From Pseudobdellovibrionaceae bacterium (GTDB lineage Bacteria > Bdellovibrionota > Bdellovibrionia > Bdellovibrionales > UBA1609): DNA of 64,000 nt. Position numbers and translations under genes: made by a program. Positions 33,608 to 42,887 of this stretch are shown piece after piece. The notes beneath the pieces are model-generated. The model had not been told where the DNA came from and searched no databases. It worked only from the letters and a program-made list of their open reading frames with translations. The first letter of the stretch is position 1. Each line of letters opens with the position of its first letter. The stretch covers positions 124,001-188,000 of the forward strand of contig JACKAM010000003.1 in assembly GCA_020635075.1 (NCBI GenBank), in the 5' to 3' direction.

Positions 33608-36600
33608 CACTGCTTACCCCCCTCTTGCGAAGATCCAGCGTTCGCCATGCCCTTTGCCAGGCGGCCTTCTAGATAGGTCACCATCACCGCATTGTTGCGC
33701 TGCTTTTCCAGATCCATCAAAAATCGAAGCTTTTCCAGGTTGAGCGGATCAGCCTGAACAGCGCTTCGTGCCTGTGCCACTTGAGGCGTCAACTCACTCT
33801 TACCTGAAAACTCCTGGGAGGGCGCCTCACCCAAAGCCGTTTGCCACTGGGTTTTAAGACTTTCAGGAGCGACGGCTGCCGCGACATCAAGCTGACTCTT
33901 AAGCAACTCACGCACTTTGCCTTTTTCCGCCTGAACCATTCCACTCAACTGAGTAGTGGCCTGTTGGTTACCCCAAAACTCCTGAGCCTTTTGCCCTACT
34001 TCCTGCGACTTCAATAGATGCGGATTCGCCTGTTCAGAGAGAAGTCCCAGGTATTGCTGCTGCTCCTCCGGAGTCAGGCCCTGAGGCATGGGCAGAGCAA
34101 GGATGTTCTCATAAAGGCGCTGTGATTCACTGGCCAAAACCTGAAGAGTGGTTGCCTGAGCAATCCAATCTTTGGAATTAAGGGCCTCAGCCGTCATTTT
34201 CTCAAAGTTCTCAAGCAATCTAATGCGAGCCTTCAGAGTGCGACCGAGGCGACTCTGGCTGCGAGTGTCGATCTGATGACCCATCAACTCTTTCTGGGCC
34301 TTGCCGATCTTGTTCAGCAACACCTGGCGCTGGAAGACCTTGCCACTGGATGTGGCTGCCAATTCCTTATCGTTCACCATTTTGTTGAAAATCTTAGAGC
34401 TTCTACTCTCAGCATACTGCTCCAGGTACAAGCGAGCCAAAACTTCTGAGTTCTTGGAGAGGATCTTTTCGTGGAACCCCAGTTCCTTTTCCGGCTGTTT
34501 GGACTCGTTTACCAATCGAGTAGCTATGGCAACATTTTTTTCGCTGTTGTTGGAGACCTTTAGGTACTCACGCAAGTAAGGTCCAGAGTCCTTCTCCGCC
34601 AAATCGGCCAACATGGCCAATCGCAATTGGCGGTCCTCTGGAGACAGAGAGGCCAACTTCATCTTTTCAGAGTAATGAAGTGCCGTGGTAAAGTTCAGCC
34701 TGAGCTCTGACGCCCAAACCAATTTGCCCATGGCAAACTCTTTATCTTCAGCCGACAAACTCGCAATGGTCAGGAGGGTCTTCGCAGAGGACTCCAGCTC
34801 ATCCCACTTGCTCAGTTTTTCAGCCAAGATGGTGCGGTTTCGATAATAATTGATTTTTTCTGGTTCAGAGGCTCCATCCAAAGAAACCTTGGCCAACAGA
34901 GCCCAGGACTGCTCCAACTGATCTAGCTGGTCTCCGGTTTTCACCGCCGCGGCGGCCTGATTCATTAACGAAGCGCGAGCGGCCTTTAGGAAGTCCTGAC
35001 TACCATCTTTGAACACGCGAGCAAATTCACCCGCCCACTTTTCGATGCGCAAGTCGTCTTTGAGGATCACGAGGGTATCAAGAGCCAAATCTGCCGCTTG
35101 TTTCTTAATCTTTTGGTCACCCTTACCCGGCATCATTGCCAGGGCATAGAGCTCATTAGCAGCCGTTGAGTAATCACCACTTTCGTAGACCATGTAGGCA
35201 AGCTGGTACTGAACCTTAAATTTGTGCTCGCTGTCTTCAGACTTACTCAGGAAGTTGGCGTAAGCCTTTTGGAGAAGACCCTTGTTCTTAGACATCTCAG
35301 CCACTTCAATTTGATTGAGAAGGGTTCCTTCCAACTTGTCCTGCAATTCCTTACGGGCTTTTTTGTCGAGCTTCTGGTTGGAAGCCAGATCCTGAGCCAT
35401 AAGGCCAATTGTCGAATCAAATAATTCAAAGGACTTGGGATACTGCTTAAGCTCCTTTGCCACAAGACCGGCGTAAAGAGACATATCCATATCCGTTGGA
35501 AAAAGAGGCAAAAAGGCCAAGTAGCCTTCAAGAAGTTCCTGACTGGGCTTCTGTCTTTCTTCCTTATTCCAATTCACCAGGAAGTTTTTCAGACGCGTGC
35601 GAATTTCAGCACACACGGGATCATTCTGGTCCCTACAGTCATTAGTTTGTGGCCAAGTCTTGAGTGCTGCATGAAAGTCAGCAATGGCCGGCTCACGCAG
35701 CTTGGAGGTCATTTCCAGTTGAGCCAACAGAGTGAGACCGGTGAGTCTTTCCTTCGGACTGGTCTCCTTGGAAAGAACAAACCGCCAAACCTCAATCGCC
35801 GGTCCAATCTTGCCCATTCTCTCCAACTCTTTGGCCAGATATGCGGCATTGGCACGAGCGGCAGTTTTAGGACTCAACTCAAAGAGCTGCTTAGCCTGAT
35901 CTAGAGTAATGGACTGACGACCAAAAAAGGTGGCCAAATCACGGGAAACTTCAGCTTGAAATTCAGCATCTGGTTTCACCACTCCGGGCTCCAGACCACG
36001 GGTCAACAAGACCGGGGACTGCAATATCTCGATCATGGCTTCGGAAGCTCTTCTGTCATCACCTAGGTTGAACAAGCTCCAACCGCGACGATAGGCAGCC
36101 AATCCTCTGCCACCCGATTTGTCGTTGGCCATGACATTTTCGTAATGAGGAATCGCGTTGCGAAATTCCCCTTGCCGAAAATAGATTTCGCCCATAGAGA
36201 GATTTGCTTCACCAATCGCTGCCTGATCCTGACTGTTCTTCAAAATGTGTCCATAGGCACCGATGGCCTTTTTCTTTTCGCCTACCATCTCATAGAGATG
36301 GCCCAGCTGGGTGTAGATGGCACCCTTGTCGGCCCCATCCTTACCCGCCAAGATTTTTTCGTAGAGGTCGATGGCCTGCTGCCGATCTTCGGTACCCGCA
36401 GTGCACTCAGTGCATCCCTTTTCCAACTCGTTAACGGACAGCAAACGGGCCCGTTCGGCATGGAGATCAGCCAAACGGAGAACCATGTCCTTGCGTGAAG
36501 GATCATTTTCTGGCAGGCGAGCCAAAACATTCCGCAGCTTCTTAATCAAAACAGTCTCAGCCGTCAGATCCACCGCAAAGGCAGGTAGAGCGGTCAGCAC

Positions 36601-36663
36601 AACCAGCGCCGCTGCTCCTATTTTTATTGTGTTTTTGAATCTGCCCATTGTTTTCACCATCAT
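33607..36663 (-). CDS. Giant exported TPR protein of the gliding-type operon
   Basis: A 1018-aa protein with a signal peptide (GAAALVVLTALPAFA) and many TPR-like helix pairs, clearest at the N-terminus: AIDLYEKILAGKDGADKGAIYTQLGHLYEMVGEKKKAIGAYGHI, then ANLSMGEIYFRQGEFRNAIPHYENV and AYRRGWSLFNLGDDRRASEAM. Further repeats run through the middle; the end is more coiled-coil-like. Large periplasmic TPR proteins (GltE, GltI types) are core parts of the Agl/Glt machine. It follows the three motor genes and overlaps the next small gene. Confidence 0.85.
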   Translation of the reverse strand: MMVKTMGRFKNTIKIGAAALVVLTALPAFAVDLTAETVLIKKLRNVLARLPENDPSRKDMVLRLADLHAERARLLSVNELEKGCTECTAGTEDRQQAIDLYEKILAGKDGADKGAIYTQLGHLYEMVGEKKKAIGAYGHILKNSQDQAAIGEANLSMGEIYFRQGEFRNAIPHYENVMANDKSGGRGLAAYRRGWSLFNLGDDRRASEAMIEILQSPVLLTRGLEPGVVKPDAEFQAEVSRDLATFFGRQSITLDQAKQLFELSPKTAARANAAYLAKELERMGKIGPAIEVWRFVLSKETSPKERLTGLTLLAQLEMTSKLREPAIADFHAALKTWPQTNDCRDQNDPVCAEIRTRLKNFLVNWNKEERQKPSQELLEGYLAFLPLFPTDMDMSLYAGLVAKELKQYPKSFELFDSTIGLMAQDLASNQKLDKKARKELQDKLEGTLLNQIEVAEMSKNKGLLQKAYANFLSKSEDSEHKFKVQYQLAYMVYESGDYSTAANELYALAMMPGKGDQKIKKQAADLALDTLVILKDDLRIEKWAGEFARVFKDGSQDFLKAARASLMNQAAAAVKTGDQLDQLEQSWALLAKVSLDGASEPEKINYYRNRTILAEKLSKWDELESSAKTLLTIASLSAEDKEFAMGKLVWASELRLNFTTALHYSEKMKLASLSPEDRQLRLAMLADLAEKDSGPYLREYLKVSNNSEKNVAIATRLVNESKQPEKELGFHEKILSKNSEVLARLYLEQYAESRSSKIFNKMVNDKELAATSSGKVFQRQVLLNKIGKAQKELMGHQIDTRSQSRLGRTLKARIRLLENFEKMTAEALNSKDWIAQATTLQVLASESQRLYENILALPMPQGLTPEEQQQYLGLLSEQANPHLLKSQEVGQKAQEFWGNQQATTQLSGMVQAEKGKVRELLKSQLDVAAAVAPESLKTQWQTALGEAPSQEFSGKSELTPQVAQARSAVQADPLNLEKLRFLMDLEKQRNNAVMVTYLEGRLAKGMANAGSSQEGGKQ

Positions 36664-36675
36664 CCTGACCCTTCG

Positions 36676-37179
36676 TCAGTTCTGAAGTACCGCAAAATTA
36701 ATCTCACCAAATCCCGCGTGATTGCCCGAGGCGACAATTCGATTGATGTGCTCATAAGAAGTATCTTTGTCCGCCTGAACCGTTAGAGCGGCTTCCGCCT
36801 TGGGGTCTTGGTTTTTCTCTGCCCACTCCTTGCGCAGCTCCACTAATCGAGCCACCAGATCGTTGGCACCAACTTCCTTTTCTTCGATGAAGTACTTATC
36901 GTCCTTCAGCTTCACCACCGTATTGCGCTCAAGCAGGTGGGTGTTCACAGCCGTCGGCAACTCGGTTCCCTTATCGATATAGAGAACCTCACCGGAGTTC
37001 GACATACTGACGAGAAGATAAATCACCAAAATGGAGAATGCGTCGACCAGAGAGGTCAGCATCAGTGCTGCCGCCTGCATATTGCGCCGCTTTCCAGCCT
37101 TAGGATTCAGAGACGAGCAACTGTCCACTGAACTCACGAAGCTGTTGTTGTTTTCCAGGCTTGAAAGTGTCGAAATCAT
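36676..37179 (-). CDS. ExbD/TolR-like motor protein with intact proton-binding Asp
   Basis: A 167-aa protein. A cytosolic N-terminal extension of about 35 residues is followed by one transmembrane helix, MLTSLVDAFSILVIYLLVSM, in which Asp46 occupies the position of the proton-carrying Asp of ExbD/TolR/AglQ. The periplasmic domain (about residues 65-165) has the ExbD fold and ends FGEINFAVLQN. A GAGGAGGGAA ribosome-binding site supports this start. It works with the TolQ-like protein and the second ExbD-like protein encoded just upstream. Confidence 0.9.
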   Translation of the reverse strand: MISTLSSLENNNSFVSSVDSCSSLNPKAGKRRNMQAAALMLTSLVDAFSILVIYLLVSMSNSGEVLYIDKGTELPTAVNTHLLERNTVVKLKDDKYFIEEKEVGANDLVARLVELRKEWAEKNQDPKAEAALTVQADKDTSYEHINRIVASGNHAGFGEINFAVLQN

Positions 37180-37202
37180 GATTCCCTCCTCGTCACTCCG
37201 CC

Positions 37203-37667
37203 TTATAGGGGAGCCACTCCCAAGTTGTTATAGCCAACACCCTTAAGAGCATCCATCAGCTGGATCACATCTCCGTAAGCACTTTTGCTTTCCGGACGGA
37301 CCAAAGCCATATTGATCTCAGGCAGCTCTGATTTTAGAAGACTGGCAGACTCCTTCAGTGATTCCAGGTTGGGTTTACCGTCCTGATTTTTAATCACCTG
37401 GCTGCCAAACTTTCTGGCCACCTTGCTGGGCGCATTCTCAAGTCTCAACTCAAGATTTCCGTCCGGCTTGATCAGAGTCCAAAGTGCAGGCTCTTTCTTG
37501 GTATCTTCAGCAGCCTGTCCACCGACGGCCTGCTTGACCTGCAGAGACCCCACTTGAACCCAAACAACGGTTAAAAGCAGGAAGCAGATGCAAACAGACA
37601 GCAGCGAAATAAAAGCCACCAGATCGATTTCTGAATCCAGGTTTTTGTCTCTTCGTGACCGACTCAC
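37203..37667 (-). CDS. ExbD/TolR-like protein lacking the conserved Asp
   Basis: A 154-aa protein starting at a GTG with GGGGAG 6 nt upstream. The N-terminus EIDLVAFISLLSVCICFLLLTVV aligns with ExbD EI...PFIDVMLVLLIIF, but the channel Asp is Ser21; another acid, Asp15, lies earlier. The periplasmic domain follows (residues ~65-154; LVRPESKSAYGDVIQLMDALKGVGYNNLGV). It probably forms a heterodimer with the Asp-containing paralogue encoded downstream, similar to AglQ/AglS. Confidence 0.88.
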   Translation of the reverse strand: MSRSRRDKNLDSEIDLVAFISLLSVCICFLLLTVVWVQVGSLQVKQAVGGQAAEDTKKEPALWTLIKPDGNLELRLENAPSKVARKFGSQVIKNQDGKPNLESLKESASLLKSELPEINMALVRPESKSAYGDVIQLMDALKGVGYNNLGVAPL

Positions 37668-37698
37668 GGCTAACTCCCCAAATATCTATATAGATAGG

Positions 37699-38415
37699 TT
37701 ACTGAGCGTTTTGCTGACTCTTTGCTTGGAACTCTTTGATTTCCTGGCTGGCACGCTTGGCCTGAGCCACTGGGCTGTAGCTGTAGCACAACCAGTGAAA
37801 GGCCTTCATGGCACCCTGATTGAGGTCTTCAATCAAAATGGTGACACGATTTTGAATAGCCGCGTGAAGAAGCAGAGCCGGAATTGCCACAATCAGTCCG
37901 TAGGCTGTCGTGTTCATCGCTTCGGCAATACCAGTGGAGAGCAATGTCGCCTTCTCGGCCGGATTGGCATAAGCAACGGCCGCGAAGGCCTTGATCATTC
38001 CTGTGATTGTTCCCAACAGACCGGTCAGTGTGGCCACGTTTCCGATCACTGCCAAAAAGCCAGCGCGCTTTTCCAAGCGTCCAGATTCTTTGTATAAAAC
38101 CTCATCCATCTTGCCTTGGATTTCATTACGGCCGCCTAAGTTCATGGCAGCTTTGGCTCCAGCAGCAATGGCGCGAGAAACGGGATTCTTTTCTTCCCCA
38201 TCTTTACCCTGCTTATACACAGCTTCGATCTCACCGCGACGAATGACTTCTTCAAAACCGTCGGCGATGTCTTCTTGGTCCACCCTTCGGCGCATAAACA
38301 GCTCAAAGCCGCGCTCGACGATGATGGCAATTGAGAAAACCTGCAGGACAAGAATGGCCCACATAAAAATTCCGCCCTGACTGAAAGCGGCGTTGATCTT
38401 AGAAAAGAATTCCAT
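37699..38415 (-). CDS. TolQ/ExbB-like motor protein (AglR type)
   Basis: A 238-aa inner-membrane protein from the ATG at 38415 (MEFFSKINAAFSQGGIFMW), preceded by GGGGAAG. Three transmembrane helices: residues ~16-38, ~130-155 (FLAVIGNVATLTGLLGTITGMI, the TolQ/MotA signature) and ~170-195 (GIAEAMNTTAYGLIVAIPALLLH). It conducts protons with ExbD-type partners to drive an envelope machine. It is the first gene of the 11-gene operon. Confidence 0.93.
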   Translation of the reverse strand: MEFFSKINAAFSQGGIFMWAILVLQVFSIAIIVERGFELFMRRRVDQEDIADGFEEVIRRGEIEAVYKQGKDGEEKNPVSRAIAAGAKAAMNLGGRNEIQGKMDEVLYKESGRLEKRAGFLAVIGNVATLTGLLGTITGMIKAFAAVAYANPAEKATLLSTGIAEAMNTTAYGLIVAIPALLLHAAIQNRVTILIEDLNQGAMKAFHWLCYSYSPVAQAKRASQEIKEFQAKSQQNAQ

Positions 38416-38896
38416 TGTTCTTCCCCTCACTGGAAAAGGTTGTTGCTCCACTTACCCAACAGAGAACTTTTTGCCGGACCACGCCACAGCGGGCCGACTA
38501 AATCTTCTATGGATTAATTAACGTGGCGAATCTAACAAAGAGGGGCCATTAGGGACAAAACATTTGATTTTTGTGAAGATATAAGTACTTGTTATGACTC
38601 GTCTTTTGCAAATTTTATGAACTTTACTACAATACCAGGTAGAAGATTCCAAAGTGAAAGACCAGGAGCTTTTTATCGGCACTCCTCGAGTAATTGCTTC
38701 AAAGTCTGGAAACTTCGCCCCTTGCTGCCCGATCTAGACAGGCTTGAAATTTGTCTATACCTGGGTCTTTCACCCCAAAGTCATCATGCGCTGTAGTAGG
38801 CAGCGCAATTTCTTGAATCCCATCCGCGGATGTGGGACTTCTAATGATCAGCGAAAATTCGCAGCACGAGAGGGTGTTGAAAAACTGGGGGAAATC
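38416..38896. other. Intergenic region between divergent operons (481 bp)
   Basis: No credible gene. It must hold the promoter of the gliding-type operon (leftwards) and of the outer-membrane protein (rightwards). The middle is AT-rich (about 38505-38640). A small dyad TAGACA ... TGTCTA (38735-38740 and 38752-38757) is the only symmetry found; TAGACA also occurs in the operator at 23039-23072. No confident -35/-10 pair was seen on either strand. Confidence 0.5.
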
Positions 38897-39874
38897 ATGT
38901 GTTTAGCTTCTAAATGGGGATCTTTGTTTATCGCATTGGGCTTAGGTTTTTCCGGAGCCGTAGCCAAGGCCAATAATCAAACGGAAAAGGCTGGGACTGA
39001 ACTCCGCCAAAGCAGTCAAGCGGTGCAGCCGGCTCCAGCCAATCGCTGGGCCATGAACCTCACCAGCGGTAGATTTGATTTTGTCGGCACCGAGGCCGCG
39101 CGCAGTAACAGTTACAGTTTTGATCGTATTCTAGTTGAAAGCCAAAGTGTGGGCGTGACCTACAAACAAACCAATCAGTTGTCCTTCGCAGCCAATGGAA
39201 AATATCTGCAGAACTACTCGGAACTGCGTGCAGGTGGAAAGTTATTTAAGAGTCAAACCGAAGGCTGGGGCGACACCATGTTGTCTTCGACCTACGTAGA
39301 ACCCATTGATGCCCAACAAACATTGATTAGCACGGTGGGAGTCCAAGTGCCCACGGGATCGGTGACAATCAAAAATCCACGCAAAGTGAATGTGAACCAG
39401 GCCTACTACCTGCAAACCGGTTCAGGGACCTATGATGTCTACGGCAGCATGGTTTACATGAAGTCATGGAACCAGCCACTGCGCTCCGGAGCCATGGCCT
39501 CTGCCTTGGTGCGCACAGGCCGCAACGAGGAAGATTACCGGCGCGGCAGTGAGTATTCGGCCGCCATGTGGACCGACTGGACATTGAGCTCCTACTTCAC
39601 ACCAGGAGTGAAGTTGAACTACAAACACATTGGCAAATTGGCCGGCGTTGACCAGTCTCTGGGGCGCAATCTCTACACCGAGTACTACCACGCGCCACAA
39701 AATAACTGGGATTTGGGTTTTACCCTCAAAGGCAGTGTTCCGATCAAGACACTGGGGAACACGAGCTTCTCCTACGCCGCCGGCATCCCGGTGTTTCAAC
39801 GACTCAAAAATATCGTCAATCTTCAGGTTGACACCAAATACATAGTCACCGCAGGTCTACAGACAGCGTTTTAG
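38897..39874 (+). CDS. Predicted outer-membrane beta-barrel protein
   Basis: A 325-aa protein. The ATG at 38897 (MCLASKWGSLFIALGLGF) follows GGGGGAAATC and gives a signal peptide; the frame is open further upstream but without support. The mature part has regular amphipathic strands, GWGDTMLSSTYVEPIDAQQTLISTVGVQVPTG being typical of transporter-like barrels of the phenol/MetA-like family, and ends AGLQTAF with C-terminal Phe. It is read divergently from the gliding-type operon, so it could be co-regulated with it. Confidence 0.75.
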   Translation: MCLASKWGSLFIALGLGFSGAVAKANNQTEKAGTELRQSSQAVQPAPANRWAMNLTSGRFDFVGTEAARSNSYSFDRILVESQSVGVTYKQTNQLSFAANGKYLQNYSELRAGGKLFKSQTEGWGDTMLSSTYVEPIDAQQTLISTVGVQVPTGSVTIKNPRKVNVNQAYYLQTGSGTYDVYGSMVYMKSWNQPLRSGAMASALVRTGRNEEDYRRGSEYSAAMWTDWTLSSYFTPGVKLNYKHIGKLAGVDQSLGRNLYTEYYHAPQNNWDLGFTLKGSVPIKTLGNTSFSYAAGIPVFQRLKNIVNLQVDTKYIVTAGLQTAF

Positions 39875-39885
39875 AATGCTTTGTC

Positions 39886-39912
39886 GAGCCGCTTTCACAT
39901 TGGGAGCGGCTC
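39886..39912 (+). terminator. Stem-loop after the outer-membrane protein gene
   Basis: GAGCCGCT / AGCGGCTC (perfect 8-bp stem, 11-nt loop) starts 11 nt after the stop. The following sequence (ACCAGCCCGTTTC) has almost no T-tract, so it may be a weak or rho-assisted terminator. Confidence 0.5.
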
Positions 39913-40087
39913 ACCAGCCCGTTTCATTTGTAGACCAGACACCTGAATCCATCCTAGATCTCACTATGAGATGAGCCCATTTCTAGTACGAATCAAATTC
40001 ATGAGAATCCTCTCTTAATCCTGAATTCCCCGAAACATAGCCCTCCTTTTGACCGATAATATTGAGTATCAACAAAAGGGGAATTCC

Positions 40088-42610
40088 GTGGTCCGTATGA
40101 GAAGTTTACTCCTTATTGGTTTGACGCTTGGCTTGACCTCTTCCTGCACCCGCTCCAAAGATCCCAACACCAAATTAATTCTCGACACCAGTCCCCTGCA
40201 GCAGGTGGGAGCACAAAGTACATTTCCCGCCGACCAAAAACTCTGCTTCGGCGTCAACGTCAAAGGACCAGGGATTTACGGCCCGCCACCCAGCAGCTGT
40301 CATCCGCAGCGGGGTGTATGGCACGGTTTTATTGATTCAGGAATGGATATCGTGCTGCCCGTCCCTAATGGGGTGGATCGTAAAGTGGAACTCTACGCCT
40401 ACGTGGCTGACTCAGGCGACAACTCCCCTTGCCCCCCATGGAACGAATCGATGGACTACAGCAAGGTCTACTTGGCTGGTCAGTCGGACCAGCCCCTGGA
40501 ACTTTCGGGCGGTGACAAAGTGGTGGAAATCACCGCGTCCTATCCCGGTGCCGGGAATGATGTGAAATCCCAACTCAACTTAGCCACTAACTGCGCAACT
40601 CAACCTGGCGGGCCACTCCCAACTATTGTGAATCTCGCTGTCGTCCCGCTCTACGGCACAAATGGCTCCAATTGGAATGATTGGGTGATGGCTGATGGAA
40701 CCGGTCGGCTGGATGCCTCTGGGTCTGTATGTACCGTGGGCAGTCCTGGCTACTACAGCTGTATCCATGGCGGGGACCTTCGTTACGTCAATGTTCCCGA
40801 TGTGGCCAGCTGTGCTGGTGTCACCGCTTACGATGACTTGGACTCTTTCAAATGGGAATGTCTTGATGGTTCGGGCAATGTGAAGTTGTATTCCCAATTG
40901 AAATCGGAGAGGGGGCTGCGCAACCTGGTCACAGAATCAGGATGGATCCCCAATCGGATTACAGTCAATACTCCGACCGCCATTTATCAAAGTCCGCCGG
41001 CAGCTTGGTGGACCAACACAGTTACGTCCTTGATCGACAATTCAGCGACGGCGCCCCAAACCCTCGGCACATCTGGGACCATTTATGTTGCCGATGGACC
41101 GCGGGCCTCCAAGGGCTACATCTTTGGGGCGGACCGTATTGGTCTGGTTGTAAAGGGCGGCATGAACTTGGTGCAAATGGGCAACTGTGATACGGCAGCC
41201 ATTACCGTTGGGTCCGGCAGTAACTTCTGCCTCATCCAGGGAGATACCCGAAACTTCACCTGGATCGAAGGGGACTTCAATGACCCCTCACCTGTGGCCA
41301 ACTCGTCTGGCCTTCTCTTTAAAAACAGCAACCACAATACGATTAGACAATCGAGTTTTAACCAGTTCTATACTGGAATGTACTTCTACAACAGTCAGAA
41401 TAACCAGGTACGCCATTCGGCCACTTCAAACTCTGGATTTATGGGGCTGAAGTTTAGCAACAGCGCCAATGACAATCATGTTGAATATTTCCGCTCCTCT
41501 AACGAAACCCAATCTGGAATCCAACTGGTGACTTCAAGCCGCAATGTCATGCAGCACCTGAGCATCCATAACAATGGATCTGATGGTGTTAGCTTTGTTT
41601 CTGCCGGCGAGAATTACCTGACCGCCGCAGTCATCAGCGGCTCCAACAAGGGCCTGAGTCTCAGTACCGCCCATCAAAACACCATTGGCCTGGTTACCAT
41701 TGGCAACATGTCCAATCAAGGCGTCTATATTAACGGCAACAACAATACTCTCCATAATGTTCTCGTCGGCAATATCGCTGCACAAGGATTTGCCATAAGC
41801 ACCGGCTCGACCAATTTTCTTATCAACACCGTCTCAACCCACACGACCGGCGCCGGCTATGTCGTACAAAATGCTGGCTCAGCGGACAATCGACTGCAAG
41901 GCTACGTGGGCCTAGGCAACAACACCCAGCTGTGTCAGCTTGCCGGCGGCGCAGTTGTTGCGGGTGGTGTGATCGATCTCACATGCACGACCACGGGAAC
42001 CGATGGATCCAGTACTTACACGGGCAACAACTCCTCGGCTGTTCTCTGGACTGGCCTCAACCTAAGCACTTCCTTTGTGGGCAACCTGCTGACCGATGAC
42101 TTTACTAATGGTTCGGACTCATCAGGGTCGGCCAACTACGCCACCACTCTCGACTGGTGGGGATTTGACAACAACTTTCGCGGCTGGGGCAGAAACTCGC
42201 CCGCCATGACAGGCCCTGCCCAAGGCCGATGTAACTCGGGATCTTGCCGGATTTGGGATTGGCAACTGACCAGCTCAGACACTTGGCTGCTTAATCGTAG
42301 TGGTGCCCTAAATGGTATTAACAGTGCCTTCGTCAAAGGTGGCACCTGCCCGGTTGAAGTGGGCGGTTCGGTGACCACCACTGATCAGAAGCCCACACCC
42401 AACACCTATCTCACCAATGCTGTCGAGATTATTGGCGACTTCGTGGGCGATGAAGATGGTCTCTGTGAAAGCAACGAAGGTTGCGTCTACACGCCCAACG
42501 TCGGCGCTTACCAAGGGCATGGGGAGATCACGGGTGCCGATTATTGCGCCTTCCAAAACGGCACAGTCAGCAACGTGTACATGATGGCCCACCCACTCAA
42601 TGGGATATGA
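40088..42610 (+). CDS. Large lipoprotein with right-handed beta-helix
   Basis: About 840 aa. A GTG at 40088 preceded by AAAGGGGAATTCC is the best start; an ATG at 40097 is possible. The signal ends in a lipobox-like LTSSC. The first third has disulfide-type cysteines. Residues ~400-620 contain parallel beta-helix rungs: NTIRQSSFNQFYTGMYF, NQVRHSATSNSGFMGLKF, NHVEYFRSSNETQSGIQL and similar, each ~22 residues (PbH1/NosD-like). Beta-helices of this kind bind or cleave polysaccharides or act as adhesins. No catalytic motif was identified. Confidence 0.8.
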   Translation: MVRMRSLLLIGLTLGLTSSCTRSKDPNTKLILDTSPLQQVGAQSTFPADQKLCFGVNVKGPGIYGPPPSSCHPQRGVWHGFIDSGMDIVLPVPNGVDRKVELYAYVADSGDNSPCPPWNESMDYSKVYLAGQSDQPLELSGGDKVVEITASYPGAGNDVKSQLNLATNCATQPGGPLPTIVNLAVVPLYGTNGSNWNDWVMADGTGRLDASGSVCTVGSPGYYSCIHGGDLRYVNVPDVASCAGVTAYDDLDSFKWECLDGSGNVKLYSQLKSERGLRNLVTESGWIPNRITVNTPTAIYQSPPAAWWTNTVTSLIDNSATAPQTLGTSGTIYVADGPRASKGYIFGADRIGLVVKGGMNLVQMGNCDTAAITVGSGSNFCLIQGDTRNFTWIEGDFNDPSPVANSSGLLFKNSNHNTIRQSSFNQFYTGMYFYNSQNNQVRHSATSNSGFMGLKFSNSANDNHVEYFRSSNETQSGIQLVTSSRNVMQHLSIHNNGSDGVSFVSAGENYLTAAVISGSNKGLSLSTAHQNTIGLVTIGNMSNQGVYINGNNNTLHNVLVGNIAAQGFAISTGSTNFLINTVSTHTTGAGYVVQNAGSADNRLQGYVGLGNNTQLCQLAGGAVVAGGVIDLTCTTTGTDGSSTYTGNNSSAVLWTGLNLSTSFVGNLLTDDFTNGSDSSGSANYATTLDWWGFDNNFRGWGRNSPAMTGPAQGRCNSGSCRIWDWQLTSSDTWLLNRSGALNGINSAFVKGGTCPVEVGGSVTTTDQKPTPNTYLTNAVEIIGDFVGDEDGLCESNEGCVYTPNVGAYQGHGEITGADYCAFQNGTVSNVYMMAHPLNGI

Positions 42611-42887
42611 TTGTCTCTGGCCCCTTTGATGATTCATCTCCGCAGTACGAATTCCAAGTTGGGTATACGTCCTCCTGCGATCAATAGGCTTAAAACCTCA
42701 ACCATACGTCCGGCAGCAGCGCTCTCGCTCAGAGCGCAGCACCAAGCCGAACTCGGTTTTAACCATATTGATCCTCCGGAGTCCGTCTTCTCAACTCAAA
42801 ATTCGGTAACCGCTTCGATTAAGGGCTTCACCCACTCAAGGCGCTGATGCTTCGCCTATTTTAGGCAAGATTAAGGAAAGGCCGGGT

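Noticed and set aside
42611..42847. 78-aa ORF after the beta-helix lipoprotein
   Set aside because: It would begin at a non-ATG codon directly after the stop, without ribosome-binding site, and its composition is unlike the neighbours. The 277-bp gap 42611-42887 holds no supported feature.
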